Origin: an uncultured bacterium
GTDB taxonomy: Bacteria; Planctomycetota; Phycisphaerae; Phycisphaerales; UBA1924
Length of the DNA: 8,873 nt
Assembly: GCA_938003595.1 (NCBI GenBank)
Contig: CALKYH010000312.1
Coordinates: 1 to 8,873, forward strand
Direction: 5' to 3'
The number at the start of each line of letters is the position of its first letter. Position 1 is the first letter of the stretch. Made by a program: the position numbers and the translations under genes. This document shows positions 5,825 to 8,873 of this stretch, one piece after another. A model generated the notes under the pieces. It was not told the DNA's origin and did not search any database. It saw only the letters and a program-made list of their open reading frames with translations.

Positions 5825-6832
5825 TCAGGGCGCGCCGGCGGTCGCGGCCCAGACGACCCAGACGGTGTACAGGGCGTAGGCCACGAACAGCAGGGCGCCC
5901 TCGATCCGCGACAGCCCCCGTCCGGACCGCATCAGCACGATGCACAGCGCCGTCAGCCCGAGCATCACGGGGATGTCGCGGACCATGGCCTCTCTCGACA
6001 CCCCGATCGGCGCGACCACCGCCGACGACCCCAGCACGAACGCGAGGTTCGAGATGTTGGAGCCGACGATGTTGCCGACCGACATGTCCGGCTGCTTGCG
6101 CAGCGCCGCGACCACCGAGGTCGCCAGCTCCGGAAGGCTCGTGCCGACGGCCACGACAGTGAGCCCGATGACCAGGTCCGACACGCCCAGCGCTTTGGCG
6201 ATCGCCACCGCGCCGTCCACCAGCCAGCTTGATCCCAGCACCAGCAGGCCGATCCCGCCAACGATCAGCAGCAGGTCCAGCGGCAGCGAACGGCGGCGAG
6301 AGGTCTCGGTGGCCTCGCCCAGCACGCCGCTCTCGAACTCGGCGCGCACCTCGGGCCCCTCGCGCTTCGACGCCATGTAGAGGAAGATCGTGTAGGCCAG
6401 GCCGACCGCGACGAACACGGCGCCCTGCCAGCGGTCGAGCGAGCCGCCGGCCGAACCGGAGTGGCCCAGCAGCGCCAGCGCCGGCAGCAGCGCCGCGACC
6501 CCGAGCATCACCGGCGCCTCCCTGCGGATCACCGCGGCGTGCACCGTGATGGGCATGATCATCGCCGAGACGCCCAGGATCAGCGCGATGTTGGCGATGT
6601 TCGACCCGACGACATTGCCCACCACCAGGTCCCCCGAGCCCCGCAGCGCCGCGACGACGGACACCGCCAGCTCCGGCGCGCTGGTGCCGAAGGCCACCAC
6701 CGTCAGGCCCACCACCAGCGGCGTGATGCCCAGGCGCAGCGCCAGCGACCCCGCCCCGCGCACGAGCGACTCGGCGCCCAGAACGAGCAGGACCAACCCG
6801 GCGACCAGCATGAGCACGACCATCACGGACAT
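5825..6832 (-). CDS. Calcium/sodium antiporter, CaCA family (YrbG-like), paralogue 1
   Basis: The 335-residue inner-membrane protein is a K+-independent Na+/Ca2+ exchanger-type transporter with the inverted 5+5 helix repeat of the CaCA superfamily. Alpha-1 repeat: GLTVVAFGTSAPELAVSVV (42-60), GNVVGSNIAN (72-81). Alpha-2: GLTVVAVGTSLPELATSVV (223-241), GNIVGSNISN (253-262). The two ion-binding glutamates are Glu54 and Glu235. A charged cytoplasmic-type loop (about 155-183) joins the halves. The usual GSNIFN motif is changed in both repeats (Phe to Ala and Phe to Ser), unlike its neighbour. In the alpha-2 site the residue matching Asp240 of the archaeal NCX_Mj structure is Asn262, common in bacterial homologues. 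ATG 6832 has AGGAGG (complement of 6844-6849) 11 bases upstream, with an out-of-frame ATG directly after that site. It lies 58 bases after its tandem paralogue and 26 bases before trpE. Substrate could be Ca2+ or another divalent cation; the direction of exchange is unknown. Confidence 0.93.
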   Translation of the reverse strand: MSVMVVLMLVAGLVLLVLGAESLVRGAGSLALRLGITPLVVGLTVVAFGTSAPELAVSVVAALRGSGDLVVGNVVGSNIANIALILGVSAMIMPITVHAAVIRREAPVMLGVAALLPALALLGHSGSAGGSLDRWQGAVFVAVGLAYTIFLYMASKREGPEVRAEFESGVLGEATETSRRRSLPLDLLLIVGGIGLLVLGSSWLVDGAVAIAKALGVSDLVIGLTVVAVGTSLPELATSVVAALRKQPDMSVGNIVGSNISNLAFVLGSSAVVAPIGVSREAMVRDIPVMLGLTALCIVLMRSGRGLSRIEGALLFVAYALYTVWVVWAATAGAP

Positions 6833-6890
6833 GCGCGAACCATCCTCCTGAACTTCGACAACCTACCCGGGCCCGGCGAGCGCCGCACGC

Positions 6891-7880
6891 TCAGGCCGCC
6901 GCTCGCGCCCCGACGATCAGCCACGCCGTGTACGCCAGGTACGCCGCCAGCAGCAGGCCGCCCTCCAGCCGGTTGATCCGCCGGCCCGTGGCCATCAACG
7001 GCAGGCAGAGCGCCGCGACGCCGACCATGACGGGGATGTCGCGGACCATCGCCTCATGCGACACGCTCACCGGCGCGATCGCGGAGCTCGCCCCGAGGAT
7101 GAACAGCACATTGAAGATGTTGGACCCCACGACATTGCCCACCGCGATGTCGGGCTGCTTGCGAAGCGCCGCGACCACGGAGGTCGCCAACTCCGGCAGG
7201 CTCGTGCCGCCCGCCACCACCGTCAGCGCGATGACCAGGTCCGACACGCCCAGCGATCTGGCGATCGTCGTCGCCCCCCCGACCAGCAGGCGCGATCCGC
7301 CCACCAGCAGCCCGAGCCCCACGAGGATGTACAGGCCATCCAGCCAGACCGGCCGCTTCCGCGCGGCCTCGGCGGGCTCTCCCGGCGCCGCGCCGGCCTC
7401 AAACTGATCGGCGACCTCGCCCTTCTCCTTGCGAGCGAGCCAGTAGACCAGCGCCGTGTACCAAACGCCGCCCGCCAGCAGGGCGAGCCCGGCCCACCTC
7501 GTGATGACGCCGCCGCCCAGCCAGGCGAGCAGCGGCACGAGGCAGCACACCCCGATCATCAGCGGCGTCTCTCGCCGGATGAACGCCGAATGGCACTTGA
7601 TCGGGCAGATGGCCGCGGCCAATCCCAGGATCAGCGCGATGTTGAAGATGTTGGACCCGACGACGTTGCCGATCGCGATGTCGCCGGATCCGCGCAACGC
7701 CGCCAGGACCGAGACGCCCATCTCCGGCGCGCTCGTTCCCGCCGCCACGATCGTCAGCCCGACGACCAGCGCCGAGACGCCCAGCCGCAGCGCCAGCGAC
7801 GCCGCGCCGCGAACGAGCGACTCCGCGCCCAGCACGAGCGTCACCAGCCCAAGGACCACGAAGAGGATCGCCGTCGCCAT
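6891..7880 (-). CDS. Calcium/sodium antiporter, CaCA family (YrbG-like), paralogue 2
   Basis: The 329-residue exchanger is a tandem paralogue of the downstream gene. Alpha-1: GLTIVAAGTSAPEMGVSVL (41-59), GNVVGSNIFN (71-80). Alpha-2: ALTVVAGGTSLPELATSVV (218-236), GNVVGSNIFN (248-257). Glutamates 53 and 230 are the expected cation ligands. Both repeats keep the family-typical GSNIFN. Over an 86-residue stretch from GVSDLVI through the alpha-2 region to the next helix I count 65 identities with paralogue 1, so the duplication looks lineage-specific. It has extra cysteines (92, 96, 112, 113) around the fourth helix that paralogue 1 lacks. The loop between halves (about 149-177) is charged. ATG 7880 opens directly with the family N-terminus but lacks a visible Shine-Dalgarno. 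The upstream redoxin-TPR gene stops 39 bases before it, so translation may depend on co-transcription. It localises to the inner membrane and probably exports Ca2+ using the Na+ or H+ gradient. Confidence 0.93.
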   Translation of the reverse strand: MATAILFVVLGLVTLVLGAESLVRGAASLALRLGVSALVVGLTIVAAGTSAPEMGVSVLAALRGSGDIAIGNVVGSNIFNIALILGLAAAICPIKCHSAFIRRETPLMIGVCCLVPLLAWLGGGVITRWAGLALLAGGVWYTALVYWLARKEKGEVADQFEAGAAPGEPAEAARKRPVWLDGLYILVGLGLLVGGSRLLVGGATTIARSLGVSDLVIALTVVAGGTSLPELATSVVAALRKQPDIAVGNVVGSNIFNVLFILGASSAIAPVSVSHEAMVRDIPVMVGVAALCLPLMATGRRINRLEGGLLLAAYLAYTAWLIVGARAAA

Positions 7881-7919
7881 AGGTCAGGAGCCCGCACTCG
7901 TCGTCGAATCAACTCTTGA

Positions 7920-8873
7920 TCAGGGCTGCGCGGCCTGGGCCTTGTACTCATTCAGCGTCTCGGTGAGCATCGCCTTCAGTTCGGGATCGTCCGCGAGCTC
8001 GATCGCCCTGGTCTGCGTCTCGACCGCCTTTGCGAGGTCGCCTTTCAGGAAGTACACCCGGCCCAGCGTGTCGAGGATGGACGCGTCGCCGTGGTCCACC
8101 AGCGTGTCCGCACGCACCGCCGCGCGCTCGGCCAGGTCCAGGTCGCGCTTCTCAAGCGTCGGCTCGTCCACGATCCACCACGCGATCTCGTTCAGCGCGT
8201 AGGGATCGTCCTTGGCATCGCCGTCCACGACCGAGGCGAGGTACGGATAGCCCTTCGCCGGGTCGTTCATCTTGTCATGGTCGATCATGACGCGGGCCCG
8301 CGTCATCATCATCTGCGCCCGGGGAAGGCCCGCCGCCTCGAGCAGCGCGGGCTCCATGCCCAGCACCTCGTCGATCGCGACCAGCACGGCCTCCCAGTCG
8401 CCGATCATCGCGCCCTCGTTCATCCGCGCCATGAGCGGGCCGAGCTGCTCGCGCGCCGCCATCATGGCCTCCATCTGCTTCTCCTCGGCCTCCATCGACG
8501 CGCGATGCTCCGTCGCGGCCTTCTCGATGTCCCAACTGCCCTCGCGGACGCTGTCCACCACCTGATCCAGGCCGGCCATCGGGTGGCCCATCCACGCGAT
8601 GCGCCCCTCGCCGTCGATGACCATCGCCGTCGGGATGCCGTTCTGGCCCGCGGCGAGCATGAACGCGTCCGAGGTGGCCTCGCCGATGTCCTCGGCGATG
8701 CGGTACGACATGCCCTCGCCCAGGTCCTTCACGAACTGATCGGTCGGAGTCATGTCCTCCGAAGGCCAGATCGCCACGCCGATGATGTTGACGCCCTTGT
8801 CCTTGAGCGCGTTGTGCATCTCGTTCATGTGCGGGATCGACGCCACGCACGGGCCGCACCAGGTCGCCCAGAA
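7920..8873 (-). CDS. Thioredoxin-fold (TlpA/redoxin-like) protein with TPR tail, N-terminus off-window
   Basis: The frame runs open from the right edge (first visible codons FWATWCGPCVASIPH) to TGA at 7920-7922, 317 codons. The CGPC active site (fragment residues 6-9), a TlpA/ResA-style insertion and the cis-proline GIPTAMVID (79-87) identify a thioredoxin-fold thiol-disulfide protein. After the fold comes a Met/Glu-rich helical stretch (about 114-154), a helical region, and at least one TPR-like repeat near the end (about 255-294, DASILDTLGRVYFLKGDLAKA). The GTG codon at 8846 is internal, not the start, because the redox motif precedes it in frame. An N-terminal signal or lipoprotein anchor, expected for an exported TlpA-like protein, would lie to the right and cannot be seen. 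Such redoxin-TPR fusions look planctomycete-like. It is the most upstream gene visible in the possible operon with the two exchangers and trpE. Its exact redox partner is unknown. Confidence 0.88.
   Translation of the reverse strand, partial: FWATWCGPCVASIPHMNEMHNALKDKGVNIIGVAIWPSEDMTPTDQFVKDLGEGMSYRIAEDIGEATSDAFMLAAGQNGIPTAMVIDGEGRIAWMGHPMAGLDQVVDSVREGSWDIEKAATEHRASMEAEEKQMEAMMAAREQLGPLMARMNEGAMIGDWEAVLVAIDEVLGMEPALLEAAGLPRAQMMMTRARVMIDHDKMNDPAKGYPYLASVVDGDAKDDPYALNEIAWWIVDEPTLEKRDLDLAERAAVRADTLVDHGDASILDTLGRVYFLKGDLAKAVETQTRAIELADDPELKAMLTETLNEYKAQAAQP

Noticed and set aside
4167..5879. Long + strand open frame (570 codons) opposite trpE
   Set aside because: Its translation is Arg/His/Gln-rich with no family motif and it lies entirely antisense to a clear trpE; GC-rich third positions keep this frame open.
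7056..7919. 287-codon + strand frame opposite the second exchanger
   Set aside because: It is composed of Arg/His/Asp/Gln repeats mirroring the membrane helices on the other strand; a compositional shadow.
8844..8846. GTG as the start of the thioredoxin-fold protein
   Set aside because: The in-frame codons to the right encode the WCGPC active site, so the gene continues beyond the window.

Overview
The window is high-GC, densely coded bacterial chromosome with nine complete genes and one partial gene at each edge. Codon positions are strongly GC-biased, so several frames stay open opposite the real genes. The ClpS homologue (core ending in a 'VDRDGR' segment), the E1-like enzyme with a C-terminal 'CGR...DGR...ARYIG' module, and the redoxin-TPR protein together suggest a planctomycete, perhaps Phycisphaerae. 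That placement is inference from protein style only, because no rRNA or marker set is present.

Layout. Bases 1-632 (+) hold the C-terminal part of a TatD-family metal-dependent DNase. It converges, three bases apart, on a ThiF/MoeB/HesA-type adenylyltransferase (636-1667, -). A short AT-rich divergent region (about 1668-1745, roughly 35% GC by my count) separates this from a two-gene + strand unit: a DUF2089-type HTH protein (1691-2068) and a small three-helix membrane protein (2089-2439). The AT-rich region carries an imperfect direct repeat and a weak promoter-like pair, so it is the likely control site. Next on the - strand are a D-2-hydroxyacid dehydrogenase (2446-3393) and the upstream clpS homologue (3390-3746), coupled by a GTGA stop/start overlap. 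A 155-base divergent spacer holds a good sigma70-type promoter and a hairpin-bearing leader for an HU-family nucleoid protein (3902-4201, +). The tail of the HU gene overlaps the tail of trpE (4191-5798, -) by 11 bases.

From trpE to the right edge all genes lie on the - strand and are closely spaced. In transcription order they are a partial thioredoxin-fold/TPR protein (7920 to beyond 8873), two tandem paralogous CaCA-family sodium/calcium exchangers (6891-7880 and 5825-6832), and trpE. Gaps of 39, 58 and 26 bases are compatible with one operon, although trpE also has a -10-like hexamer placed as for a leaderless transcript.

Most of the content is housekeeping: DNA metabolism, sulfur-carrier activation, N-end-rule proteolysis, chromosome architecture, tryptophan synthesis and ion transport. 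I see no mobile element, CRISPR array, phage gene, tRNA or rRNA, and no gene-free stretch longer than 300 bases. The least understood part is the DUF2089/membrane-protein pair with its repeat-bearing promoter region. Next come the variant ClpS pocket and the diverged exchanger pair. I found no convincing wholly new multi-gene system.
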